Assembly: GCA_007859835.1 (NCBI GenBank)
Contig: SJPJ01000001.1
Coordinates: 4,817,078 to 4,881,077, forward strand
From: Novipirellula herctigrandis
GTDB lineage: Bacteria; Planctomycetota; Planctomycetia; Pirellulales; Pirellulaceae
Direction: 5' to 3'
DNA length: 64,000 nucleotides
Positions 52,636 through 61,062 of this stretch are shown here, one piece after another; positions within the stretch are counted from its first letter, which is position 1, and the number at the start of each line of letters is the position of its first letter. Under the pieces are notes generated by a model, which did not search any database, was not told where the DNA came from, and saw nothing but the letters and a program-made list of their open reading frames with translations. A program made the position numbers and the translations under genes.

Positions 52636-54087
52636 TCATTCACCAACTCGCTTTGCTTTTTGCGCAGCACCGTTTTGGTGAAGTGTTAGGGCGTAGGCCG
52701 GGCCTTGTGCTCGAAGATGAAACTCCAATTGTGCATCGACGCCTCGGTACGACCAACGCGTTGGTGTGTCCGCGAAGACTTCCTGTGTTGGCTGGTTCGT
52801 GATGCCAACCATTAAGTGCCCGTCCTTGAAGCTAACGTCAAAAACAAAATTGGGTAAAAGCTGGTAGCGGCCGACCAGACGCTCAGGCCCAATCTCGCCG
52901 GGGTCCGACTGAGGTTGCGACTTGTTGGATGAAGCGTGTTCCGCCATCAAATGGCTCACCATTTCGTCGCAAGCGGGAAAGGCTTGTTCTTGTCCCGAAT
53001 TCGTGCAGACAATCGCACCAAAATCGGACTCGGGAAAAAGCCAAATCAACGCGAACGTGTTTGTGTTGGATCCCGCATGATTGAGAGCGGGACCGAGTCC
53101 CGTATCCATCATGATCCAACCACACCCGTACTTTGCACCGGGGATCGTATAGCCGATCTGTGGCTTATGCAGATGGTCGAAGTTGTCCTGTGATCGAAGT
53201 ACGGGCACGGCCTTACCAGCCAATTGCCACCTCGCATATTTTGCATAGTCTTCGATCGACAAGTGAACCGTTCCTGCGGCAGCATAGACCGTTGGGTTTT
53301 CAGCGCCTACTGTTTTTGGATCGACGGGCTCGCCACTGTCCGCTTGGTGCCCCCACAACAAAGGCGACTGAAGTTGTTTCGCTGATTTCATCGAACGAAA
53401 ATCTGCCGAACGCATTTCCAACGGAACAAAGACGTGTTTCTTCATAAGAGACTCGAACGGTTCACGAGCACGCGTTTCCAACATCGCTGAGGCGATCGCA
53501 TAACCGAGATTCGAGTAGGCGAACTTCCCTTGAGCCTCCGGTGGTGCTTTGGAAAGCACAAGCTTGAGCATACGCCTGCGCTCCAATGCGGGCGATTGTT
53601 TCTCGTCAAAGAAACTAGCCCACGCTTGAGCGGAAATATCAGAGATATTGCCAGCTAGTCCACTTTGGTGAGACAACAATTGGTCGAGCGTTACCGCTCG
53701 CAGCTTCGGATGAATATCGTCGTTGCTGGCTTTGGGCCACACGTCGCTGATCGTTGTATTCCAGTCGATCTTACCGGTTTCCACGATGGCGGCCGCCAAA
53801 GTTGCTGTCATGGATTTGGTGTTGGAACCGATCGGGAACCTGTCCGACAACTCGACCTTGTCCGATGACCCCCGCTTACGATTCCCAAAACAGGCCGACT
53901 TCACCAATCCGTTTGTGTTGACCACGACAGCGGTCATGGCCGGCACATCATGTTTGAGGGATATTTCGGCGAGTTTCTCAGTCATTTCCTTCGCCTGCGT
54001 TTGAGCAAAAGCCGTCGAGGGAATGCCAGGAGTTAGAAACACCACCAATGCAACAAGCGATTTAGAAACGGTGGTGATATATCTCAT
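52636..54087 (-). CDS. Secreted serine hydrolase, beta-lactamase class C / esterase fold
   Basis: A 483-residue protein starting at ATG 54087; an upstream in-frame start at 54189 would put a Cys-rich polar stretch before the signal peptide and is unlikely. The signal segment is SLVALVVFLTPGIPSTAFA. The penicillin-binding-protein-like catalytic domain has the S-x-x-K motif in GSNTK (Ser88, Lys91) and the Y-x-N motif YSN (Tyr191, Asn193). A HAGSNTN segment near the expected K-T-G/H-x-G site carries the third element. The C-terminal 100 residues form a small beta domain. Members include D-alanyl-D-alanine peptidases, esterases and class C beta-lactamases, and sequence alone does not decide. It stands alone in a zone of mobile-element debris. 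Confidence 0.85.
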   Translation of the reverse strand: MRYITTVSKSLVALVVFLTPGIPSTAFAQTQAKEMTEKLAEISLKHDVPAMTAVVVNTNGLVKSACFGNRKRGSSDKVELSDRFPIGSNTKSMTATLAAAIVETGKIDWNTTISDVWPKASNDDIHPKLRAVTLDQLLSHQSGLAGNISDISAQAWASFFDEKQSPALERRRMLKLVLSKAPPEAQGKFAYSNLGYAIASAMLETRAREPFESLMKKHVFVPLEMRSADFRSMKSAKQLQSPLLWGHQADSGEPVDPKTVGAENPTVYAAAGTVHLSIEDYAKYARWQLAGKAVPVLRSQDNFDHLHKPQIGYTIPGAKYGCGWIMMDTGLGPALNHAGSNTNTFALIWLFPESDFGAIVCTNSGQEQAFPACDEMVSHLMAEHASSNKSQPQSDPGEIGPERLVGRYQLLPNFVFDVSFKDGHLMVGITNQPTQEVFADTPTRWSYRGVDAQLEFHLRAQGPAYALTLHQNGAAQKAKRVGE

Positions 54088-54290
54088 GCTGAGCTTTCGG
54101 GTTGAGTATAAAGTGGTGCGATCCAACGAACGGTCGTTGAACTGGTTGCAGCAATAATAACAGCACATCTCCACTTGGTAAGTGTTCAAGGAACCTGATC
54201 CCTGCCAGGCGCCAGAGTGACTGTGGCCGCGTTCGATTTCAAGAATCTGGCACCTGAGGAGGAGGAAAATCGCCGCGAAAGAGTGCCGTC

Positions 54291-54350
54291 ACAGGCCCTC
54301 GGATCACAGGCCCTCGGATCACAGGCCCTCGGATCTTAGGCCCTCGGATC
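54291..54350. repeat. 15-bp tandem repeat, 4 copies
   Basis: The unit ACAGGCCCTCGGATC occurs at 54291, 54306 and 54321, and with two changes at the start (TTA) at 54336. The array begins where similarity to an IS66 transposase ends. Confidence 0.9.
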
Positions 54351-54684
54351 ACATCCCGTCGTGACTGACCGGTTTGTATGCCGGTCGCCGTCAATGTCTC
54401 GATCCGCTCACGCCCTCGTTGTGCGACTTCGCTCTTACTGCCCTGCGTCACTTTGCGATCCATGACCACAAATCGAATCGCCTGTTCGGCCAGATTGTTG
54501 GTCGGCTCCAGGCTAGGCGTCGTGAGGAACTACAGTTAGCCATCACCGTGATCGGCGAATCGCTTGGCGGGGTTCTACATTGGGGACTCGCGTCGATGCG
54601 AAACACCGAGTAATCGGCACAGCCAAAACAGCAGGTCCACATCCGCTTACCGTGATCGCGGTGACCGGTTTCATCAATACGAAC
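54350..54684 (-). pseudogene. IS66-family transposase remnant
   Basis: Two fragments of an IS66-type DDE transposase lie on the minus strand in different frames. The first (54684-54580) reads VRIDETGHRDHGKRMWTCCF and then SVFRIDASPQ, the region around the first catalytic Asp. The second (54526-54350) reads LEPTNNLAEQAIRFVVMDRK and VTQGSKSEVAQRGRERIETL, the conserved C-terminal signature with the catalytic Glu region. About 100 residues that normally lie between them are missing. The N-terminal part and partner ORFs are not seen, so the element is dead. Confidence 0.85.
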
Positions 54685-54728
54685 CTCCTCAGGAATGCGG
54701 GCGACGTGCATTTTGTTGCTCACCGAGA

Positions 54729-54800
54729 AATAACACGACAGGGCTTAATAACACGACAGGGCTTAATAACACGACAGGGCTTAATAACACGACAGGGCTT
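54729..54800. repeat. 18-bp tandem repeat, 4 perfect copies
   Basis: AATAACACGACAGGGCTT occurs at 54729, 54747, 54765 and 54783 without a mismatch. Perfect identity indicates recent expansion or ongoing slippage. It abuts the upstream end of the IS66 remnant. Confidence 0.95.
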
Positions 54801-54929
54801 GATGTTCGGTAGCGACGGTTGGCTTGGTCAAGACTTCGATCTGCCGCAACGTCGTGTTAGGCGCGTCCTCGTCAACGCGGACGGACATCACCGCCGCCGA
54901 TGCGTTGGCATCGATGGCTGCTGTCGATC

Positions 54930-55199
54930 GTCGTCAAACGAGACGAAAACAGTAAGCCAATCAAGACGATGAAGCCTCGGCCGAAGCTGCTTCAGAATCT
55001 CAGGGCCACAAGAAAGACAGAACTTCTAGGAAAGTATCCGGCCTAGGACGTTACCAGCTGGCTTGGAAATTCGCCGACCGTCGCTGACAAGCACTACGCA
55101 ATGGCAACCGACGACACTTTCGCGAAGGCTCTGATCGAAAGGACGATCAACCCGACACCTCAAAAAGCACCCCAGACAGTGCAGAACAGAGGGGGGTAA
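54930..55199 (+). pseudogene. C-terminal remnant of a tyrosine recombinase (integrase)
   Basis: The frame from about 54930 reads KPRPKLLQNLRATRKTELLG, a TAG stop at 55044, and then DVTSWLGNSPTVADKHYAMA and a variable tail to TAA 55199. This is the end of a phage-type integrase: the box II Arg region (LRATRKTEL) and the catalytic Tyr in KHY. The in-frame TAG and the loss of the N-terminal two thirds make it inactive. It lies 110 bases from the 3' end of tRNA-Gln, a classical location for integrases that use tRNA genes as attachment sites. Confidence 0.75.
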
Positions 55200-55308
55200 G
55201 TCAAGACAGGCAAAATAAATGGCCTGGGGAATTCATCGATTCACTCGGGAAAAGACGTGATAAGACTCAATTTGTCCTATCTTGGCGAGAGTGAATCCCC
55301 CTAAATAG

Positions 55309-55380
55309 CTACCCCGCAAGGACTTGAACCTTGAATGGCTGGACCAAAACCAGCTGTGTTGCCAATTACACCACGGGGTA
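55309..55380 (-). tRNA. tRNA-Gln (anticodon TTG)
   Basis: The reverse complement folds into a full cloverleaf of 72 bases. The acceptor pairs TACCCCG with CGGGGTA. The D-arm is GTGT-AATTGGCA-ACAC. The anticodon arm GCTGG-TTTTGGT-CCAGC has TTG at the anticodon, reading Gln CAA. The T-arm is CAAGG-TTCAAGT-CCTTG, and the discriminator base is G. CCA is not encoded (CTA follows). Confidence 0.95.
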
Positions 55381-55482
55381 GAACTTCATGCAAATCTAGC
55401 AAGTTCCGGTAGAGTCTAAAAGAGGAGCTTTTCGGCTCTTCTTCGGTTCGCTGGAATTTTTTCCACTAAAAGCCTGTTTAGG

Positions 55483-56205
55483 TTACTGAACACTTTGCAC
55501 TGCAAAGGCTAATCTTTGTAGCTCGCTGGCTAGGTCCACGTTAACCACCGCGACTCGAGGGGACAATTTCAATGTCACTGGCGCGAAGTTGAGTAGGCCG
55601 CTAACGCCGAGCGCTACCAGCTGATTTGCCACCTCGGCGGCAGTTTCAGCGGGAATCGCCAAAATTGCTAAGTTGGGGGGGCGATCCTTCAGGGCGCTCT
55701 CCATCTCTTGGGCGTGGCGAACCTTGATCCCGCCAATCGTCGTGCCAATTCGCGAGGAATCGATGTCAAAAGCAGCCGTCAACTCGAAACCTAACCGCGA
55801 AAACCCTCGGTATCGCAAGAGTGCATCGCCGAGCGATCCGACGCCGATCAGAACAACCTCCCAGTTTTGACTCGAACCGAGGACCTCCCCGATCCGCTGG
55901 ATCAACGTATCCACTGAGTATCCGACACCCCTTCGCCCCGTGGTCCCTATCGCACTGAGGTCACGGCGAAGCACGGCGGCCGAAACATTGACAAGTTGGC
56001 CAAGTTGGCGGCTATTGATGGTGCTGGTGCCGGATTCCTTCAGTCGGTGAAGCTCGCGAAAATAGAGACTCAATCGGCCTACAGCGGGTCGCGGCAACTG
56101 AGGCGGTCGATCGTCAGTCGATCGCGTGCCATCACTTGGGCAATCGCCTGGGCGCCCAGCTGGGGCTTTGGACGATGGATCGAAATTCGCGTGGTCGGCT
56201 GTCAA
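55483..56205 (-). CDS. rex: Redox-sensing transcriptional repressor Rex
   Basis: A 240-residue repressor that senses the NADH/NAD+ ratio. The start is a TTG at 56205, since no ATG or GTG precedes the domain. It gives an N-terminal extension of about 37 polar residues that is not conserved in the family. The winged-helix DNA-binding domain covers residues about 40-115 (GRLSLYFRELHRLKESG, INSRQLGQLVNVSAAVLRRD, TTGRRGVGY). The Rossmann domain follows with VVLIGVGSLGDAL (a G-x-G-x-x-G motif), FDIDSSRIGTTIGGI, LAILAIPAETAAEVANQLV and GLLNFAPVTL. The final helix that swaps between subunits is present (DLASELQRLAFAVQ). Targets cannot be named from this window. Confidence 0.92.
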   Translation of the reverse strand: MTADHANFDPSSKAPAGRPGDCPSDGTRSTDDRPPQLPRPAVGRLSLYFRELHRLKESGTSTINSRQLGQLVNVSAAVLRRDLSAIGTTGRRGVGYSVDTLIQRIGEVLGSSQNWEVVLIGVGSLGDALLRYRGFSRLGFELTAAFDIDSSRIGTTIGGIKVRHAQEMESALKDRPPNLAILAIPAETAAEVANQLVALGVSGLLNFAPVTLKLSPRVAVVNVDLASELQRLAFAVQSVQ

Positions 56206-56460
56206 AGTTGCGGGCCCTAATATTCAACCAACATGATGAAGAAAACATGCCTAAGGAATAAGGATTGGCAGATGAGATCCCAGATCCATTTCTAGAGCTC
56301 ATTGTACCCTGTCTTTGCACTCGTCTGACAGTACGATTGGATACCACTTCATAAAATGTTGTTGGGCGCGACGTAGAATTTCCTTGAAACCTACATTCCC
56401 GATCCTCTATGCTCAAAGAATCGATTTTCCACCATCACTCTCCAGCAACGCGAAACGACT

Positions 56461-56994
56461 ATGTCCATTGACAATGAAAACCCCTACGCGGCTCCCTCAG
56501 AAACAAGCGATCTAGCGTCGGATTCACTCTACCCCAACGACCTAGCCACACGCGGTGAGCGATTTGCGGGCGCTTTGATTGACGGCATCATCATGCTTCC
56601 GGTGGTGTTGGGAGCTGGGATGGTGTTGGGATTTGGGATGGTGGCGGCTGGTATCGATCCACAATCGCTCGCGTTTCAAGTGCTCGCATCGGTCATCGGT
56701 GGTTTGCTTGGGGTAGCAGCATTTCTTGCCATCAATGGTTACTTATTGGCAACCAAAGGGCAAACCGTTGGAAAGCTCGTTATGAAGACCCAGATTCTTT
56801 CTGACTCCACCAACTCGCTGGTTCCATTTGGCCGACTGGTGTTACTGCGTTATGTCCCGCTATGGATCGCCAGTGCGATTCCCTTCATTGGTAATTTTGT
56901 TGGGATCATCGACGGGTTGGCCATTTTCCGAGAGAATCGGAAGTGCATTCATGATGAAATCGCCGGCACGAAAGTCATCAAACTTAGGGGCTAG
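56461..56994 (+). CDS. RDD family membrane protein
   Basis: A 177-residue inner-membrane protein of the RDD family. A polar N-terminus (NENPYAAPSE, common in planctomycete membrane proteins) precedes TRGERFAGALIDGIIM with the signature Arg and Asp. Three hydrophobic segments follow, then the conserved loop TKGQTVGKLVMKTQI and the ending RKCIHDEIAGTKVI. Some relatives act in ion or sodium-proton exchange; the role here is unknown. Its stop codon directly abuts the stop codon of the convergent PTS enzyme gene, with no spacer. Confidence 0.85.
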   Translation: MSIDNENPYAAPSETSDLASDSLYPNDLATRGERFAGALIDGIIMLPVVLGAGMVLGFGMVAAGIDPQSLAFQVLASVIGGLLGVAAFLAINGYLLATKGQTVGKLVMKTQILSDSTNSLVPFGRLVLLRYVPLWIASAIPFIGNFVGIIDGLAIFRENRKCIHDEIAGTKVIKLRG

Positions 56995-59340
56995 TCACGC
57001 TTCGCTGCTGAATTTTGATTCAGCCTGGCTAATCATGTTTTCGACGCGCTCGCGAATCCGTCTACCGTGAGGTTCGCTGAGCAGCACTTTACCAAGCTTT
57101 TCGAGCTCGCATGATGACAGCTTCGACAGCAGTGCTTTGAGCGGCAAGATGGCAGGCGACGAGACCGAAAACTCACGAAGCCCTAGACCAACCAAGAGGG
57201 CAAAGCAGGCGGGATCGCTGGCCATTTCGCCACAGATACACAACTCTTTTTTGTGTCGCTTCGCCACATCCACCATGTGCGCAATCGCATGCAAAACCGC
57301 TGGATGTAGCGAATCGTAGTAATGTTGAATCCGTGAATTACCACGATCGGCAGCCAACATGTATTGAACCAAATCGTTTGTACCGAGTGCAAAGAAATCG
57401 ACCTCGCGGGCAAAATAGTCCGCAAGCGAAATCGCTGCAGGAACCTCTACCATCACACCAAGTGGGACATCCGGAACGCTCCAACCTTCGGCTAACAGCT
57501 TCTGTTTTGCCTCGGCAACCAGCTCCTTACATCGGATGATTTCGTCCATGTTCGTGATCATTGGGAACATGAGCTTCACATTGCCATGCGTCGACGCCAT
57601 CAAGATCGCTTCGATCTGGGTACGAAAGATGTCGAGATGGTCCAGCGATACTCGTACGCTTCGCCAACCCAAAAACGGGTTTTCTTCGCTCGGAGCGTCA
57701 AAGTAGGACAACATCTTATCGCCACCAATGTCCAACGTTCGGATCGTGACCGATTGGCCTTCGAAACTTTCGACGACGCGGCGATAGATTTCGTACTGCG
57801 ATTCACGATCGGGAAAATCGGTCCGGGCCATATAAGGAAACTCGGTCCGATAGAGCCCGACCCCTTCGGCCCCACAACGATGAGCGATTTCAATATCGCT
57901 CAACAAACCAACGTTGGCTCGCAATGCCACTCGAACGCCATCGCATGTAACTGCATCGCGATCCTTATACTGTTCCAATTGTTCTTTTTGGCGGAGGCTA
58001 TCCGCTTGTAGCCGCTGGTACTCTCGACGCACTTGTTCGCTTGGTTCAACGTGCAAACAACCACTATTGGCATCAAGAATCAATGGCGCACCAGGTTCGA
58101 TATGTCGAAGTCCCCCCTTTGCACCGATCAAGGCAGGGATACCCAGTGATTTTGCGATGATCACCGCATGGCTGTTGCTGTCCGCCGACTCCAAAACCAG
58201 CCCTAGAATTTGGTGATGGTCGAGCATGGCGACGTCCGAAGGCATCAATTCCTTTGCCACGACAATGCAAGGTTGATTCAAGTGAATCGGCTCACGGTTG
58301 CGATCGAGAAGCTGTGAGAGCATCCGACGACCGATATCTTCCATATCGACGGCTCGTTCACGCAAGTAGGCATCGTCAATGCGTCGGAACGCCCTGACAT
58401 AATCTTCGACGACATGCTTGATCGCATAGACGACACTACGACCTTCGTTGATCTTGGCGTGCAACTTATCAATAAACACTCGATCTTGAAGGATCATCAA
58501 GTGGCTATGAAAAATCGCTGCATCTTCTTCGCTCAAGCGTTCGGCGAGGCGTTTCTCCAAGCACAATGTTTCAATGCGTGATTTTTCAAGGGCGTCCTCT
58601 AGCCGATCTTTTTCGCTCTGCGAATCGATCGGTTCATCGTCGGTAAAGTCGCTACACCCGATGGACTCATCGATTAAGAATGCTGGACCAATCGCGACAC
58701 CTGCAAAGGCACTTGTGCCGCGGATGACCGATACAATTTCTTTCGGCTCCGCCACATCCGGAAGCCCGCTTGATAACGTGGAGCTATCCGCTTGATCACG
58801 TTCGAGTTTGTCGAGCAGGCGCGCACTGGCAACAACCGACGAAAGCTGAAACGCAATCGTACTAAGCGTACTGATTTCGATCGGGTCAAATACGCGGGGC
58901 TCCGTCGTTTGGATTGCCATCACTCCGATCAAGTGCTGGCGATCGAACAACGGAATTCCCAAGAACGAATGGTAGCTCTCTTCGTTAGAAGATTCGATGT
59001 AGTGGAAGCGAGGGTGATTTTGTGGCTCGTTGACGTTCACGACAGCGCACGTTTCGGCTGTATAACCGATAAGCCCTTCGCCAACTGCCATTTGGGTTCG
59101 GCCAACCAATCCAATCGGAAGTCCGATCGTTGCGCGAAGCGTCAACCGAGCGTCTTCGAGAAGATAGATCGAGCAGACCTCGGTATGCATCCGCGAAGCG
59201 ACCAGTCGCACAATATTGGTCAGCGTTTCGTTCAGACCATGCGACTTGAGAATCAGCTTACTGATGTCTTCAAGTGTCGATAAACCAAGCCGTTCGTGTG
59301 GTGTGATGGGAATCGCTCGGCGGGGAGAGGATAAAATCAT
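56995..59340 (-). CDS. ptsP: GAF-containing PTS enzyme I (PtsP / EI-Ntr type)
   Basis: A 781-residue PEP-protein phosphotransferase that starts a regulatory phosphorelay. ATG 59340 is chosen; an earlier in-frame start adds a short unrelated stretch. A GAF domain covers about residues 20-170 (ISKLILKSHGLNETL, VCSIYLLED, GEGLIGYTAE, FLGIPLFDRQHLIGVM). Then come the enzyme I N-terminal helical domain (about 215-370), the mobile phosphohistidine domain with His391 in SNSHAVIIAKSLGIPAL, and the C-terminal PEP-binding barrel (GVGLYRTEFPYM, ALGTNDLVQYMLAADRGN, CGEMASDP with Cys703). The residues before the active His are Ala-Asp-Ser-Asn-Ser instead of the usual Gly-Gly-x-x-Ser. An HPr gene is not in the window. 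The GAF architecture favours nitrogen-type regulation over sugar uptake. Confidence 0.9.
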   Translation of the reverse strand: MILSSPRRAIPITPHERLGLSTLEDISKLILKSHGLNETLTNIVRLVASRMHTEVCSIYLLEDARLTLRATIGLPIGLVGRTQMAVGEGLIGYTAETCAVVNVNEPQNHPRFHYIESSNEESYHSFLGIPLFDRQHLIGVMAIQTTEPRVFDPIEISTLSTIAFQLSSVVASARLLDKLERDQADSSTLSSGLPDVAEPKEIVSVIRGTSAFAGVAIGPAFLIDESIGCSDFTDDEPIDSQSEKDRLEDALEKSRIETLCLEKRLAERLSEEDAAIFHSHLMILQDRVFIDKLHAKINEGRSVVYAIKHVVEDYVRAFRRIDDAYLRERAVDMEDIGRRMLSQLLDRNREPIHLNQPCIVVAKELMPSDVAMLDHHQILGLVLESADSNSHAVIIAKSLGIPALIGAKGGLRHIEPGAPLILDANSGCLHVEPSEQVRREYQRLQADSLRQKEQLEQYKDRDAVTCDGVRVALRANVGLLSDIEIAHRCGAEGVGLYRTEFPYMARTDFPDRESQYEIYRRVVESFEGQSVTIRTLDIGGDKMLSYFDAPSEENPFLGWRSVRVSLDHLDIFRTQIEAILMASTHGNVKLMFPMITNMDEIIRCKELVAEAKQKLLAEGWSVPDVPLGVMVEVPAAISLADYFAREVDFFALGTNDLVQYMLAADRGNSRIQHYYDSLHPAVLHAIAHMVDVAKRHKKELCICGEMASDPACFALLVGLGLREFSVSSPAILPLKALLSKLSSCELEKLGKVLLSEPHGRRIRERVENMISQAESKFSSEA

Positions 59341-59931
59341 ACAGCGGGGCCAATCGAGAAAAGATAGGTGGGAGCGACGGAGATTGTCAAATGGTTGGCG
59401 AGATCCCACCCGTTAAAAAACGTGATGTCGCCGTATCCGCACTGCTGGACCGTGGCCAGATCCACTTCACAAAATTTCATTGCTGGGGGATGCAACCGCC
59501 ATACCAAACATCGAAACAGGGCAACGGGGAAGGGGGACATGGAGGCCGTCAAACGCCACTTTGCCCTGTAAATACCAGGCTTTGTTACCAAACCGTTCTT
59601 GCCAAAATTGCTAGCTCGCGGATGCTGCAATGCGCAGCAAACGGGCGTAAGATGCCTAAAAGCTGGGCATTGGACGGTGCCTGCCACTTTGACTTTGGGA
59701 AGAAATCTCCCTTTACCGGCGCGATATCGTTCCACAACTTTCCGTAGTTGTGATTCCGGCGTGATGGCACGATAGATGCATACAATTAGCTGTATACGAT
59801 CTTGCGGCTGATTCAGACGCTTCTCCTTGTCTAAACAGATTGTATTGTCGGATGCCGTCGGTTGAAACCAGTTTCGGCTCAAGCTGACAAACCTGAAAGA
59901 AGCGTCACTCACGAGAGGATAGGGCAAACCT
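59341..59931. other. Intergenic stretch without an assigned gene
   Basis: 591 bases between divergent genes. Open frames exist on both strands but overlap each other and lack a recognisable family or good ribosome binding sites. An interrupted palindrome, ATACA-ATTAGC-TGTAT (59780-59795), lies 137 bases before the STAS gene and could be an operator. AGAGG at 59917-59921, followed by ATAGGG, precedes its ATG. I see nothing else I can support. Confidence 0.35.
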
Positions 59932-60267
59932 ATGATTGCTGGTATCGACGGCGGAAATAAAGCTTTGGGCATGCGGACAAAGCCTGGTGATTGGATCGCC
60001 AGCGTGAAAACCAAGATCGAACATAGCGATCAAGCCGAGGTAGTGATTGATTTGTCGGGTGTCACGGTAATCGATAGTCATGACCTTGGTGAACTGATTC
60101 GCATGCAGTTGTCCGCCAAGCAACTCGGTCGCCGACTTGTATTGAAGGATCCACAAGCCGATGTACTGAAGATCATGACGCTGACTCGACTCGATCGGCT
60201 AATCGAACTTCGCCATCCTGGCCTATCGACTGCCAAGGAGCCTCCTAGCTTGCCAAACAGGGGTTAG
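59932..60267 (+). CDS. STAS domain protein (anti-anti-sigma-like)
   Basis: A 111-residue protein that is essentially a single STAS domain, the fold of anti-sigma-factor antagonists. The core strand and helix pattern VVIDLSGVTVIDSHDLGELI contains the Asp-Ser pair (Asp48-Ser49) where phosphorylation usually occurs. The next segments LGRRLVLKDPQADVLKIMTL and LDRLIEL complete the fold. No partner kinase or sigma factor is adjacent, so the target is unknown. A purine-rich AGAGGATAGGG precedes the ATG. Confidence 0.75.
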   Translation: MIAGIDGGNKALGMRTKPGDWIASVKTKIEHSDQAEVVIDLSGVTVIDSHDLGELIRMQLSAKQLGRRLVLKDPQADVLKIMTLTRLDRLIELRHPGLSTAKEPPSLPNRG

Positions 60268-60272
60268 TCCCG

Positions 60273-60400
60273 CCAACTTCTTCACTGGGCCAACTTCTTC
60301 ACTGGGCCAACTTCTTCACTGGGCCAACTTCTTCACTGGGCCAACTTCTTCACTGGGCCAACTTCTTCACTGGCCAGGTTCTTCACTGGGCCAACTTTCT
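60273..60400. repeat. 17-bp tandem repeat, about 7.5 copies
   Basis: CCAACTTCTTCACTGGG repeats at 60273, 60290, 60307, 60324 and 60341. A 16-base copy lacking one G is at 60358, a copy with CCAGG at 60374, and a partial copy at 60391. It begins 6 bases after the STAS stop. The homogeneous left part and divergent right end suggest expansion from the left side. Confidence 0.95.
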
Positions 60401-60529
60401 ACTTCTTGACCGTTTAAACCAACATCGTTATTCTCGAAACTGCGATTCTGGATATTTGGGTCCACAAGTCGTTTGTGGCGGGATTGTTGGTCAGAATCGA
60501 GTTCGAGGTTCAAACGTTGTCGCAACAGC

Positions 60530-61000
60530 ATGATCTCCCAAACCGCTGAATACGCCCTCCGAGCCATCGTCTGTTTAGCAGACCAGGCAGCGCCGAAAAC
60601 CACCGCTGCGATCGCCGACCAGACTCGCGTTCCGGCTGGCTATTTGGCCAAAGTGATGCAAGGCCTCAGTCGATCGGGGGTGGTCCACGCACAGCGCGGA
60701 CTTCATGGGGGTTTCGTTTTGGTGAGGCCCGCTGACCAATTGACCGTGATCGATGTCATCAATGCCGTCGATCCCATTCGGCGCTTTCACGAGTGTCCTT
60801 TGGGCCTACACGGTATCCATTTATGTCAATTGCATCGCAAGCTTGACAATACCGCCAAGCGGATCGAAGAGGATCTTGGCAAGACGACGATTGCAGACTT
60901 AATTGACTCATCCACCCAATCCAAACCCCTTTGTGGTTTTCCCCTATCCGACCTCCCAGAGTCCAAACAGATCGAATCAAAGATCACCACTAGTCAATAA
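60530..61000 (+). CDS. Rrf2 family transcriptional regulator
   Basis: A 156-residue regulator. ATG 60530 begins the standard N-terminus MISQTAEYALRAIVCLAD of the winged-helix domain, which continues with TTAAIADQTRVPAGYLAKVM and RGLHGGFVLVRPADQ. The sensor part has Cys89 in FHECPLG and Cys99 in HLCQLHRKL, with a third Cys135 near the end. Family members such as NsrR and IscR bind iron-sulfur clusters through such cysteines, so an Fe-S or redox/NO signal is plausible. It directly precedes a radical SAM fragment and a haem biosynthesis gene, which it may control. Confidence 0.88.
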   Translation: MISQTAEYALRAIVCLADQAAPKTTAAIADQTRVPAGYLAKVMQGLSRSGVVHAQRGLHGGFVLVRPADQLTVIDVINAVDPIRRFHECPLGLHGIHLCQLHRKLDNTAKRIEEDLGKTTIADLIDSSTQSKPLCGFPLSDLPESKQIESKITTSQ

Positions 61001-61062
61001 CTTCGTTGTCCCATTTCGTTGCACCTTTTTGCTTTGCCCAAGCACCATTATCAGGCACGACC

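Noticed and set aside
54580-54972. Plus-strand frame of 130 codons with repeated ITRQGL
   Set aside because: The repeats are the translation of the 18-bp array, and the frame is antisense to the IS66 remnant.
59337-60014. Minus-strand frame of 225 codons between ptsP and the STAS gene
   Set aside because: It overlaps the STAS gene start and the ptsP start, has no recognisable motif, and its composition looks non-coding.
60273-60400. Possible CRISPR array
   Set aside because: The repeats are only 17 bp and contiguous, without spacers; no cas genes are in the window. The same holds for the other four arrays.
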